This document shows, in pieces, positions 1 through 13,324 of a stretch of DNA of 64,000 nt. This DNA is from Poronia punctata (Eukaryota > Ascomycota > Sordariomycetes > Xylariales > Xylariaceae). The DNA lies in NCBI GenBank assembly GCA_022579005.1, contig MU401514.1:62001-126000 (forward strand). Reading direction: 5' to 3'. The translations under genes were made by a program, and so were the position numbers. How positions within the stretch are numbered: the first letter of the stretch is position 1; the number at the start of each line of letters is the position of its first letter. The notes beneath the pieces were generated by a model that made no database searches, was not told where the DNA came from, and saw only the letters and a program-made list of their open reading frames with translations.

Positions 1-3000
1 ATAAAAGCTAATATATTTTATAACACTATTAAAAATGTTATTTTTTAATTATAACTTAATAAAAAATAAAAGCTTATTAATTATTTTTTTAAAACTATAA
101 TATTTACTAAGCAAATTTATTTAATATAAAATAAAAAGTTTTTAGCTATAGTTTAAACTTTTAATTATTTTTATAATAAATTGCTAAGTACTTAAATTAC
201 TATTTTTATTAACTACTAAGCTTTAATTTACTTTTTTACTAAATATTATTTAAAATTATAATAAGTAGCTTAGCTAAACTTTTTATATAAGTTTACTATT
301 AAGTAAAAATATTGCTTAAAAAAAAAATATAATTACTAACGTACTATTTTATAAAACTACTAACCTTTTTACTATTAAAGCTTAAAAAAAAGAAAATTAA
401 ATGCTTATATTAATTTTTTTAAAAAATATTATAAGCTTTTACTTTTAAACTATAATTACTTTTATTAAAGTTTAATTATTTTTTATACCTTTGCTTTTAA
501 TAATGCTAAAAAAACTAAAGTTAGTTAACCTAATTATTAAAAAAAACTAATTTTAAAAACTAAGTACTTATAAAAAAAAGCTAATTATTTTAGCTACTAT
601 TTAAAATAGCTTAATATTTTTTTAAACAGCTTTAATTTAAAAAGCTTATATGCTTAAGTCTTAAGCTTATAGTAGCTAAAATAAAATAATTTAAGCTTTT
701 TTAGTTAATTATTACTAGTTTAATTTTAAAAAAAATACTTAGTAATATATTTATAATTACTAAGATTGCTAATATAATAAAAACCTTTATAATAAAATAC
801 TAAGCTTTTTATACTTATTACTTTTTTTTTAGCATATATAAAATATTATTATAGTTAATAAAAAAAATATGCTAAAAAATAAGTATAGCTATAACTATAT
901 ATAGTGCTTTATTAACAAGTTTAGCTACTTAATTGCTACTATTTTAAATAAAAAAACTAATACTGCTAAAATATTAGCTAAAAAGTATTATTACTACTTA
1001 TATTAATTTTTTAGCCTTTTAAGCATTTAAATTAGTAATAATAAAAAATAGTTTATTTTATAGCTAATAAAAGCTTTAAATATTTTAATAAGTACTAAAT
1101 ATTATTAAAATAGCTTTAATTACTTATAAACTTAAAACGCTATTAAAGTTATTAACTATAAGCTAAATTAATATTTTTATTTTTATACTAACTAATTTTA
1201 AAATAATTAAAATAATTATATTGCTATTTTTAATTTTGCTTATAACTTATTATATTATTTATTATTAAGTATAAGCTTTTTAAAAGTAGCTTTTAAAGTT
1301 AAGCTATATATTAACTTAACATTTTTAGTATTACTTAATAATATAACTAATAAGTTAGCTAAGTATATAATAAAGTTAATAAAGCAAACTTATAAAGTTT
1401 AAAACTTAGCTTATAAATTTGCTTAAAAAACTTAAAAATAGTAAAAAGTTTAAGCTAATAAAAAAAAACAAAAAGTAAACTTTTTTATTTATAACTAAGT
1501 TTTTTTTAAAAAAAAAAGTTTTATTATAATAGCTTTTACTACTTATATAAATTTTTAATAAGTTAGTTTATTTAAAATTTTTTAAAAAAAAAGCTATAGT
1601 TATATTTTAAATCTACTGCTAACTTATAAAATATAAAACTTTTTTTATACTAATTAGCTATATAAAGCTTTTAATAATTTTTTATCTTAGCAAATCTAAC
1701 TTTTTTTAAAACTTAAAAAAATTAATAAAAAGCTTAAGTATAAAATATAGCAAGTTTTAAAATTTAAACTTTTTAAGCGCTATAAGCATTTTTAGTACTA
1801 AGTAAACTAAATTAAATATAACTTAAATAATGCTTAGTACTTTGCTAACAATTTTAAAAATATATTAATAGCTTTAAAAAACTTTTATAATAGCTACTTT
1901 TTAGCTTTTAAACTTTTAATACATTTTAATAAATAGCTATATGTTATAGTAGCAAATATAATATTAAAAAACTACTTAAATAACTTTAAAGCTATTTATA
2001 AAAGTAAGCAACTTATTATAAAACGCTATACTTAAGCTTTAACGCTTTATAAACTTTTAGCTTTTACTTACTTACTAGCTTTACTTAAGTTAAAAATATA
2101 AAAATAAAAGTTTATATTTAATTATATTATATTTAATAAATTATTTATATTATAACTTAACTAAACTAACTTATAATTTAATATTTTTATTAAAATAAAA
2201 AAAGGTTAACTAAGTATATATTTATAAAAAAAACTTATTATAAAGTATATAAGCATAGCAAGTTATTAAAAACATTTTTTATATTAATATTAAAAAAAAA
2301 AAAGGTATTAGCTTTAAATAAAAAAAAAGTGTTAGCTTTTAAGCAGCACTTTTAGTAACTTTTATAATAAAAAAAACCTTAGCTTAAGCGCTTTATACTT
2401 TAGCTTTAGTTTTAAAAAAAAGTAATATAATAGCTATGCTTATTAATTTAAAGTTATATAACTAAAAAAATAATTATATAACTTATAAACTATATACATT
2501 ATTATAAAGTAAGTTTAAAGTAGTACTAAATACTACTTTTACTTAGCTAAACTTATTTAGCAAAATAATCTAATTAGTTATATACTTATATTTTTAGCTA
2601 AGTATTTATATATAAGTAGTAAAAAAATAAATTTTAGTATAGCTAGTCTTTTTTTTTTCTTTTTAACTTAAAATCTTTTATATAGCGTTAATATATAGCT
2701 ATTATGCTTTACTAATTATTATAGTTTCTAAGTTTTATTCTCTAAGTATTTATTTTATAACTTAGTTTTAAACTTTAAAGCTATTTAAATTAGCACATAT
2801 CTTTTAAATAAAAGAAAGTTGTTTTAAAAACCTGCTATAGTTAACAAACGCAATACAAGAAAAGCTTTAGTAGTAAATGTATGTTTTATTAGCTAAAAGC
2901 AGGCAAAAAGTGACTAATGCTCCTTAGCATTATTTAGTAGCAGATTTAATCCTCTTTTCTTATTATTTAAACGTAGATTAATAGTTTTAAGTTTAAATAA

Positions 3001-6000
3001 AGTGTTTAAAATAATATATAGTTTTCTTAGCTTGTACAAAATAGTAACGTTAAATTTATTAATAAATTTAAGTGCGCAAATTAAACAAAGGTTTTTATTG
3101 CTTAAAGCTATTAAATTAACTAAATCTTTATGCTTAATTAATTTAATAATTGCTTTATAGTTTATAAAGATGTACACTCCTTTCTTAGCTACGTTAATTT
3201 AATATATTGTCTTTTGCAAATACTATACGTATTTTAATAATTTTATTTTTATTAGCTAGTATCTTTTTTTAGCATTAAACAAGGTTTTAAAAAAAAAAGC
3301 AATTAGTTTAATTGCTATATAAAGTAAATATATATTAATTTTCTTATTTTGCAAAATCTTTAAGATTGTACTATTAGTTATATAATAAATTAATATACTA
3401 ATTTTGTTTTTAAATATGTTAAAGTTAATATAAAAAATACAGGATCTAAAAAAGTAATATAATACTATATGCTTTATTAGTGCTGTTTTAATAGCTTTAA
3501 ATAAGTTTAATTTTAATTGCGTAGGTTATTTTAAAAATATATTAAATACTTATTATTTTTACTAAAATTTTGTATTACCTTTTTAAGGATTTATTTAAAA
3601 GAGGTTAATTTTTTATTGCTTTAAAAGTTAAATAATTTATGCGTATTTTAAAACATTATAATAAAAGTATTTTATAAGCTTAAAAAAGTTTTTAAATCTT
3701 TTAATAAAATCGAAAAGGTTATTTTTATAATAGCTTTTAATTTTTTTTTTAGTTATAAACAAACTAAAAGCATTAACCTTTTATTTAAAAACTACTATAT
3801 TTAAAAATTTAATAAATAACTTTAATAGTTTAAAAAATATGTTATAATTTTATAGCACGTAAAATAAGTTTTAAAAGTTTATTATATGTTTTTAAAACGT
3901 ATGTAAACATATATATATATTATTATAATAGCATTTTGCTAACTAAATATATTGTAAAATAGTATTTATGCGTTTTTAAATGTATGCATTACTATTTTTA
4001 TATTTTATAACTAAATAATTAAAAGTAAACTGCTTTTTAGCAGTTGTTATAATTATTATAGTTTAAGTTAATAAGTAAGTAGACTATTAGTAATAAAATG
4101 CTAATATATTTATAATAAATATATACTATTTTTTAGCTATTTTTTTAAGCATATTTTCTTAAGACTTTATTAAATATATATTTATAATAATTAAGCTATT
4201 AAATTTTTAAACGTTTATAACTATTTTGCTTTTTTTTTTTTTGTTAGGCTATATTTGCTAAATAGCAAAAACTAAAAATAAAAAAAAAACAAAATAGTTT
4301 ATTTTATAAATCTTGCTACTTTTTTAAAGCTTTAATAAGGTATAGTTAATAATTTTTTAGTTTTTAATATTAAAAAGATAAACTTTGCATTTTTTAAAGA
4401 CTTTGTTTTTTTATTTTAAAACTAAGTAAAAAATAAGTTGTTTTTTAAAAAGTATATAAGCATATTTAGTATTTTAAAATATATTTTAAAATTTTATAAT
4501 TAGGTTATAAAATGCTTATATAATTTTTAAATCTTTATTTTAATATATTAATATGCTAAATAAGTGCTTAATAGTATTATAAGCTAATATAGTAGCATTT
4601 TATAGCTTTGTTAAAATGCAGTATTATAAAAATAGCAAGTTATATAGTTTTTTTAGCTTTTTTTTTGCTAGATTCTTAAGATTTGTTAGTTTTTTAAAAT
4701 TATTTTAATTGTTTTAATTATTTTAATTTTTTTAATTTTTATAACTTTTTTTATTTTTTAATTAAACTATTAGATTTGCTTTTTATACTATAACCTTTAA
4801 GATCTTAAAGTTTAGTTTATACTTTTTAAATTTAGCGTTTGCAGGTTGTTTAAAGGCTAATTCTTAAAAAACCTTTTTAACGTAGTATTTTTTATAGTTT
4901 AGCATAAAAAAAAAAGATAACTTAATTTTGTATACTTATAAATATAAATATTTTAGTTTATATTATTTTAAATAGGTATTAATTTAGTATTATTTTTTAC
5001 TACTGCTACGTAGTATAATATAAAGTAAGTTGTTAGTTTAAAAATAAAATCTTATTTTAAAGATTTATTATATACTACTAGCAATATTATTTATAATCTT
5101 TTAAGCACAATAATAAACTTTGCTATTTAAATTTTTAATATTTTTTATAATTAAAACGTAGTAGTAATAAAAATTGCTATTTTATAAGATTAAATAACTG
5201 CAATATTTTTAAATAAAATAATGTTAATGTTTTTTATATTTAAAATATTTATACTTATTAATAAGTTAGCTTGCAAACTTTTAACTAAGGTTATTTTATA
5301 AACAAAGCTTATAATAACTATTTTTTTTTAATTTAATTTTTTAAAAAAGTATTAGACTATAATATATTTAGCTATAGTATATTAGTTATTTGCAATTTTT
5401 TAAATAATTAAAAAGGTGGCCTAGGTGCGTATTTAAGCTTTTAAATAATGCTTAAAAGCTTAATTTTTGTTTGCTATAATGCGTATATATTTAGTATTTG
5501 CGCATATTTTAACTTCTTTTTTTAATTTTAAAAATAGCATAATGTATACTTTTAAGTATATATAGGTTTTGTATATAAATTTTATTTTAATATTTAGTAT
5601 AAAGTTAATTTTTAATTTAATAATAAGTAGTAAGGTTTTTTTAAAACGTAGTAGTATATTAAATAAGTTTTTGTTAAGCTAAAAAAGTAAAAATAGTAGT
5701 TTTTAGAAATTTTTTTAATTAACTATTATATTTAAGTTTATTTATAAATTTATATGTTAACTTTTATTTTTAAGCTTAAAAATATTATAAGCTACTATAA
5801 TATATATTATATTTTTAAGTATATAATATATTTTTAAATATTTAGTTTAAATATAGTTATATAATATATTATTAAAGCAAAAATTTTTATAGCAAGTAAA
5901 GCATTGCTTAAATAAAGGAAAGGTAGCATAATAAGCTAGATATAATGCTATAGTGCTAAAATTAACTACGTTTAGTAATTTATTTTTTTTATACTTTTAT

Positions 6001-8000
6001 AAAGGTTTAAAAATTTTAAAAATATTATTATAACTAGTTAATAGATCTTGTTGCTTTAGGTAATTATTATTATTTAAATTATTTTTATTAAAATCTTATA
6101 TATTAAAATTTAAACTGCTTTGCTTATTATATTTAAAAGCCTTATTATTACTAAAATAGGCTTTTTAAAAAGCAAGTTAATTTTAGTTAAAAAGTAGGCA
6201 ATACTTTTTTTAATTTTAACTTTTTTAGTAACTTTTTTAGTTTAATAAGTTATTTTTTTAATATTCTTAGTTATTATTTTAACGTTTATTTTGCTGCTTT
6301 TAATTTTAGCTTTTATAGTCTTTTTGCTTATAGTTGTCTTTGTTTCTTTTGCTTTTTTAGTTTTAAAAATTGTATTAAAGGTTATAGTTATGTGCATTAT
6401 TAGATTAGAGCATATAGTTATTAGATCTAAAATTGTAAAATCTATTATTATATAACTTGTTATTATAAAATCTATTGTTTAAAAATTTGTTATTTTAACT
6501 ACTTTAATTACTTTTACTTTTTTTATTTTAATATTAATAATTAGTTTAATAGTTTTATTTATTGTTTTAAAAAAAATAGGATTAAAAATAAAGCTTGCTA
6601 GTTTAAGCATTTAATTAATATATTTAATTTACTATGCCTTAGAAAACACTTTCTTTGTTATTAATTTATATAAAAAATTAACTAAAGGTAGTTGTAGTAG
6701 TAGGTTTAGTTAGTTAAGCTTATATTTATAAATTAAATGCTTTAAATGTAGTAAAAAGCTAATTTTTAATAAAGTAGTTATAGGACTTTTTATTTTAGAT
6801 TACCTATTAAATAAAGGGACAGATTCTTTTTTTTTGTTAAATGTCTTATAAAGTAAAGCAACTGTTTTAAAAACTAGCTAGTGCTTTGCTATAGTTATAT
6901 TTAAATTATTTTTATAACTTTTTGCAAATTTATTAAAAAGTCTTTTAACTTAACTAGATTTTATTTTTTTTTGTTAGCTTTATAGTATGCTATGCTAATG
7001 TTATATTTTAAAAATAAGTAGTTTATATAATTTTAACTTTTTATTTTTTATAGCTTTAGCTAACATTAAAAAGTTAGTTTATAAACGCTTAAACGTTTAT
7101 ATAAATTATTTACTTACTTTAAAAAACAGCTTTTATGCTTTAGTTATCTTTTAGTGTTAAATTAAAATATTTAACTTTTTTTATTTTAAAGTTTAGTCTG
7201 TTAACTTGCTAGTATTTTTTAAATGCTAATATAAAAAGCGTAGCAGCGTTTTTTATAGTTAAAAAATAGTAATTATATTGCCTTAAAGTTTAAAAATTTA
7301 AGTTAAACATTATAAGGCTAGGTTTTATAAACAAGCTAGTATTTTAATTAAAGTTAATTTTAAATGCTAATTTTTAGCTAACTAATAATAAGAACGCTTT
7401 AAAGTACTTAAACAGTTTACTTTAAAGCTTTACTAGTGCTAAAAATAAATGTTTTTTTTTAATTTAAAGGAGTATTACTAGCTGTAGTGCTTTTTTAAAC
7501 CTTAAGCCCTAGATCTAGTAGTTTTGTAGGTCGTATTTAGTTTAATAACTTTTTTTTTAGTTTTAAAAAAATATTTTAAATTAAGCACTTAATTTAAGCT
7601 ACTTTATTAAATATAAAATAAGGTTTTTTTTTTAATATATTATGCTTATAAAAGTAACTACTTTAATATATGCTAGGTTTTCTAGCTTAATAAGCTTAGA
7701 GTTAAAGTGTTTTATAGTAAAAAAGCAATATAACTAATAGCTTTATAGTATAGTATAGTTTTAAAAAGAAAATAACATAAAAATAGATTTAATAAAATCT
7801 TTTTAATAGGAGGTTGTTATGTTATTATAATGCTTTTGCCAGCAGTCTTTTTTTACAAGTTAAAAAATAAGCAAAATGCTAAGCTATTTAACAAAATCAA
7901 GCCGTTAATATAATTAAAAAGCTAGCTACTAATTTGTAGCAAAATACTAATATAGGCTAAAAATCCTTATATTGTATTTATTTAAATAGTATAAAGTCAA
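1..8000. repeat. AT-rich, RIP-like gene-empty block
   Basis: About 8 kb made almost entirely of A and T, by eye roughly 10-20 % G+C, against a near-balanced composition to the right. In the first 2.6 kb the remaining C is mostly in CT or GC contexts and G mostly in AG or GC; CpG, CpA and TpG are scarce while TpA is very common. That is the footprint expected of repeat-induced point mutation (C to T at CpA) acting on old repeats. There is no credible gene: reading frames are short and Lys/Asn/Leu/Ile-rich. The composition changes over about 7850-8090. The repeat that was mutated cannot be identified by eye. It could be a subtelomeric, pericentromeric or interstitial transposon graveyard. Confidence 0.85.
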
Positions 8001-8743
8001 GTAGAAAAAAGTCCTTGTGCAGGGATTCTTTAAAAAATACATCTTTATACTTAGGATATGCTATAGGTAGCCCTTGCCTTCCTTGTGGGTACTACCTACC
8101 CTGTAGGGTATGATAGGTATACGTAACAGTGGTTCTAGTTCCCAAATTGTGGAGAACAATGACGATGAATTTCCCTTGGCATACCTAACACAAACCGTAC
8201 TTTGGTAGGTATATACTGTACATGTAAGTCTTATACACACTGTGACCCCTGTACTCGTACACGTAGAAATGCGCCCGGGTTTGACTGTGATGTTCAGGGG
8301 GCGCGGTGGCGATTAGATTGCCTACCTATTCGTTCTCGTAGGTAGGCGAAAAATGAGAGTACGGTCTCTTACGAGTATAATATGTTTCTTGAAAAATCCA
8401 TCTAGAGAAGCGAGAGTTTGCAAGTCGGCAATTGAATCAAAAAGAAAGATCGCGTGGTATGTCTTAGACGAACGAACGAACAAAACGTGGTAATACCACA
8501 CTGAGTAAATAAAAACTATCAGATCACTGTAACCAAGCAAGACATCTTCGGTAGAGAGTAGATAATGTCTTACTCTGACGTACATATAGTTTTATATGTC
8601 AAGACAAGACAACACAAGACAACACGAGGCAAAGTTGTAGATACTTATTTGTCAAATGATTTCACATTATCAATAATATAAACTATCTAGGTGTACAAAA
8701 AAAACAATACTACCTCGTCTTAAAACTGACAATGTCTGTATCT
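8001..8743. other. Intergenic: edge of the AT-rich block to the DPP V 3' end
   Basis: Ordinary composition resumes here. It holds short CCTACCTA-type motifs (near 8093 and 8320), two copies of the octamer TACTCGTA/TACGAGTA (8252 and 8370), and the 3' flank of the dipeptidyl-peptidase gene. An 87-codon minus-strand frame (8322-8585) has no recognisable domain. No gene seen. Confidence 0.6.
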
Positions 8744-10962
8744 TTAATAAGGCGAAGAAGCATCGCTTATACCACTATAATAATTAATCCACTTGAAAAT
8801 CTCCGTATGCCACACCAAGCTATTCTCCTGATTCAGCACCCAATGGTTCTCATCAGGGAAACTCAGCAGACGCGAGGGGACACCCTTGGTCTGGAGTAGG
8901 TTGAATAGCAAGATGCCCTCGCTAACGGGCAAACGGAAATCCAGCTCGTTATGGACGACAAAGTGCGGCGTCGCCCAGTTGTCAACATACAAAAGGGGAT
9001 TGTACTGCCAGTAAGGAGACGAGGTGTCGAGACCCGTCTCGTTGAACGGGCCGTTGAAGTCGTGGTTCATGAACCAGAGCTCCTCGCTCGCGTACTGGTT
9101 CAGCGTCGACGTGCTACCGTCGTGTGTCACCAGCGCCTTGAACCATCGGCCCATCTCGTGCCCTTGCATCCAGTTCGTCATGTAGCCGCCGAAAGAGGCG
9201 CCCGCCTCGATACCCCGCGACGTGTCGACATAGTCGAGCGTCTTGTTGACGTACTGCCATGCGTGCACCAGATCCCAGTAAGGGTACGAGCCCCAGTTGC
9301 CCGCCACGGCGTCCGTTAGGTTCTGGCCCCAGCCCGAGCTGGCTGTCGGGTTGGGCGCAATCACTACGTAGCCTTGGTCTGCCCAGACCTTGAAGTTCCA
9401 CCGCGTTGACCACGAGTTGAAATGCGCACCCTGGGGGCCACCATGCGAGATGAAGGCAAGAGGATATTTCTTGGTCTTGTCGAAGCCTTCAGGGTAGACG
9501 ATCCAAGCCTGCAGCTCGATCTCGGTGCTGTTGGTCGAAAAGTAAAATTCCGACACATCCTCGGGGCCGAGACCTTTCAGAGCCGGGTCGACCTTGTTGG
9601 CCTGGAAGTATGTCTTGACAACCTCGCCGTGGGGTGACACTCTGTAGATATCGCGGCTGCTCCAGATCTTGGAGTCCGACACGAGGAGATCGCCATTAGG
9701 CAGCGCGTAGAAACCGGCGGGCACACCCTCGTTGGTGATGTTCTTGGGTTCGTAATTGTCTTTGGCGTGTAGCGGGATGGGGAAGATGCGCTCGCGGCCG
9801 AGGTCAGCGGCGGCAACGTAAACGGTCTTGGAGTCGGGCGCCCATGTGAGCGAATCCGGAGCCCGGTCCCAGTCCCCAGCGAGACGTTCCACATGGAAGT
9901 TCTTGGGGTTGGCGTGAGCAACGTATAGACTGCTGCGGTCCGACTCGTACGCGACACCGTACATTTGCACCCACGCAATCTTCTTTCCGTCAGGAGAGAA
10001 GCGCGGGGAAGTAACAGCGCCCTGGGCGTCGTGGTACTTTGTCGTTCCACGAGCCTGGATCGGTTTGGCGTCCTTGACCGTGCCCTTGAAGGGAACGTGG
10101 TAGATGACATTGGCCGTGTAGTTGGACAGCGGGAGAGTGGTGTCCTTGGTCAAGAAGATAAGACTACTTCCATCGGGCGAGATATCGTAGTCGCCCTGGT
10201 CGCTCTGGTCGTAAGGAGACTCGGCGCATGTCACGTTGCAGATTCCGGTCACGTAGTTGGTCAGCTCGCCAGCCAGGGTATAAGCATGGCCATAGCCGGC
10301 CTTCAACACGCCACCGAAGACGGCGTTCTTCTCCGGCGTTAGCCAGGTATCCCAGTGTCGGACATAGATCGAGTCGTAGAGTCTAGCGGTGCTGAGGGGT
10401 TTCTCGGCCAACTCCTCGTTGTATACCGTGCCATTGGGATATGCCTTGGCGTACACGAGGAAGTTGATGTCACCGTTCCGCGTCCGGGCAGCTTTGAGTC
10501 CCGAATAGGGAGCAGGGAGGGAAGCGACCAGGGTGGCGGCCTCGAGGCGGTTGGCGTCGGCCGCATATAGGCTGATGCCACCATCCCCTTCGGCGTTTGT
10601 CCCGTTGACGTACAGGATGCTCGTGTCTTCAGGTCCAACGAAGACGACCTCGGAGATGTCAGTGCCTTCATACCAACGCGTGATCTCTCCAGTCTTGAGG
10701 TCCAGCTTATTCCACCACGAGGCCTTTTCCTTCGTCTCGAAAGAATAGTTGGACACGGTGAAGAGGGCGAAGCGCTGTATCTTGTCGTTAGCTTTCATGA
10801 AAGGAAACAACTGAGAAATGGCTCACAGGCCCGGTCACTAACACCTGATGGATTGGGGAGAGCATCGCTGTAGCGGTTCGCGGCGAGCATGCCCTCTGGT
10901 GTAATAGCCAGGACTCCGGGCAAGACAGCCAGCCCGGCTGCTGCCAATGATTGCAACTTCAT
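8744..10962 (-). CDS. Secreted dipeptidyl-peptidase V (S9 prolyl oligopeptidase family)
   Basis: Serine peptidase that removes X-Ala and similar dipeptides from oligopeptides outside the cell, a common antigenic secreted protein of moulds. Two exons: 10962-10843 and 10774-8744, giving 716 aa, the usual DPP V length. The intron (10842-10775) has a GTTAGT donor, a GCTAAC branch site and an ATACAG acceptor, and joins NPSG to RFALFTVS in phase 0 as in relatives. Exon 1 starts MKLQSLAAAGLAVLPG, a clear signal peptide. The middle is a beta-propeller with PD40-type repeats (SPDGKKIAW, SPDGSSLIF). The C-terminal alpha/beta hydrolase carries the nucleophile motif GASFGGYM, an Asp in NELDFRLP and the catalytic His in DENHW, so the triad is intact. 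Several N-x-S/T sites fit secretion. Assignment to DPP V rather than another S9C peptidase rests on the family pattern. Confidence 0.93.
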
Positions 10963-13324
10963 CTTTCCTGGTGGTGATTGTCGCCAATTGACGAAGCAAT
11001 CAAGTCAATTGCAAAGTAGACGACGCCCCAAAAGTCTACCGAGATGACCAAGGGAGATTGAACGAATCGGTTGGACCAAGTGATGATGAGGGATGATGAC
11101 GCCTTATATAGGCTCTATACTACAAAAAGTCGACGATCTACATTAGGAGCTCCGATCTGGGCAATACGCCGTAAGCTCAAATGCACGCGAAGTGCGGAGC
11201 ACGCAATCCCAACAGCCTCAACGGACCTGACCTAGACGTAAACATGCCTAACCTACCAAGATACAAGTCCATCTCGCAAGAAGTGGGCAAGATGCACCCC
11301 TCATTGCGGCGTATTTTCATGATGCAGCCCTGCGGTACAGGACCTGAAATTTTGATTTTCTGTTGGTTGGCCGACTGCTCTCCAGTACGGAAGTGACGCA
11401 AACCCCTCTTTCTCCTCTTCTCCTTCCTTTACCTACGCCCAACGCGGTCGCGGTCGCCGCGGTGATGGAACGGACAAGTGAGGTGCGCTTACTCGTACAA
11501 TCAAAGACCCTGTCCGCGTCGGTCGTTGATGGATGAAAGAGGCAGGTGATAATGTATAAACCTTGTTTAGTTTATCTTCCTATCTTTCTCATTCACCCTA
11601 ACCTAAACCTAGTATATTAGTCGCTTTCTGTTGGCTTTGGAAAATGCAGGGAAGCTCGGGGGATTTCTAGCGACGAGCTTGGGTTTCTTGGCATCGCAGA
11701 CCTTCTTATGTTGTGGGACGATCGAAGGCTAGTTCTAGAAGGTATGCTGACGTGGGATTCGCCCAATTGTGAAATGAGGGGAGAAGAAAGGGAAGTCGAC
11801 GTGTATCTCGCGCTAGAACGGCCGGTCACAAAAATTACAGGAACGACCAGTAATCATCACGGTTCTCTATTCTAAAACTCTCGAAGGCTGAAGCGTTTGA
11901 TATGCGTCGTCCAATTGCCCATGTATGTATATTGCGGAAGAGATTCTCTGACTATTCTCTCGTGGCCATTTCGGAGAATGTGTCGCAGTGCCAGTATCTA
12001 GGATTCCCTGACGTGATCAGAAACCCGGAAATTCGGCGCGCTAGGGATATCGTGGGCCATACTATGCAGGTAATGTTACATCGACTCCAGCTCGAAATCT
12101 AGTCGGCATACTACGGAATACTACCGAGAATGAAGGCCTTACAAATAATGTATAGCGAAAACCCGAGCAGCGATATGCTAATAGCCCCTCTGTTTCTACA
12201 AAGCCTTATCGTCCGTTCAGACAACAGAACACGGATCATCCATCTAGTTAAGATTCTCATCGACTATACAGCACCTTTACAACCTCAATTGTAGCCGTGT
12301 TTCGGGGCCATGAACAATCAATCCCGTCTATCAAAAGAGAATATATTATACCAACCATATTCGTGTAGAGAATCCTGCGCAATTAACATTATGTCGGGTA
12401 ATGGTTCTCTGCTCTTGCGCCGTTGTCTAATATCCACAATACAACATAGAAAATAACAAATACTCTGCATAACCATACCGTCTCTCGAACTAATCATCAT
12501 AAGATGGGGTGCTTACTTACCTTACTCGTCAGCTAACAGTATGAGTACCTCTGTTCCGCCAGGCATCTCATACACACGTCTATACACAAGGCATTAACCT
12601 AGCTGCTCTCAAATGAATGCCAAACAGATAATACCATACGGGATACCTACCTAACCAAGGTGGTCAGTCTGACTATGGATTTTCCTAGACACTTTCAAGT
12701 AAACATAACGGTAGATGGATATAAGTATACGAGAATAACCTCAATCGTCATATGACCCCTTTATGCTGTCTGCTGCACAGAGTACGCGTAAACATTCAAA
12801 ACTAGTTCGCGGTAGGAGACCATTCATCCGATGTCATACTAGCCCATGAGAGAGGGACCAGTGTTCAAAGACGTACCGGGGCAGGGGCGGGGATCGCGGT
12901 ACGGTAGCCTGCCTCATCTTCGAGAACCCATCTTCTGCCTGATTGGCTACTCGATCATTTTACATGAAGCCACGCGAGGTCAGCCCAACCTCCGTCAACT
13001 CGGAGATGAATAATCGACTGCATATCTGCAAGGGGAACAGTCGTCACCCTCCGCCGTCGTACAAGTACGTACGTGTAGCGAATCCCGAGTAAAAAGATCG
13101 CAACATGGTTAGATATCGTCATTACAAGCAACATAAAAGTACCCATCTAAACCTTGCTATCGCTTGCACCGGCGATTCTCATTTTTTATCCCGAAACAAG
13201 TTATCCTCAAACGCCTAAGCCTCCGTCAATGCGATGCTGCGAAAATTGAGAACGCCGAGCAAGCTTTCACCACCAACCAACAATCGATTAGGTTCTATAG
13301 CTCGACCTGAACATTCAGGTTAAC
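10963..13324. other. Intergenic, 2.4 kb upstream of DPP V
   Basis: Holds the DPP V promoter side and the region beyond the stop of the eIF3i gene. Open frames on both strands (for example 11177-11401) are short, overlap each other and lack any domain. One TACTCGTA octamer lies at 11490. No gene, RNA or repeat could be supported. Confidence 0.6.

Noticed and set aside
2914..3177. 87-codon minus-strand frame in the AT block
   Set aside because: Lys/Leu/Asn/Ile-rich translation produced by AT-rich DNA, no domain, inside RIP-like sequence.
8322..8585. 87-codon minus-strand frame downstream of the DPP V gene
   Set aside because: No family resemblance, no clear promoter or splice partner; it lies in the 3' flank.
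9422..10748. Antisense and alternative frames within the DPP V gene
   Set aside because: Shadows of the strongly coding minus-strand frame; Arg/Val-rich and without domains.
11177..11401. Overlapping open frames on both strands
   Set aside because: Mirror frames of about 70 codons with no domain; chance openness in the DPP V promoter region.
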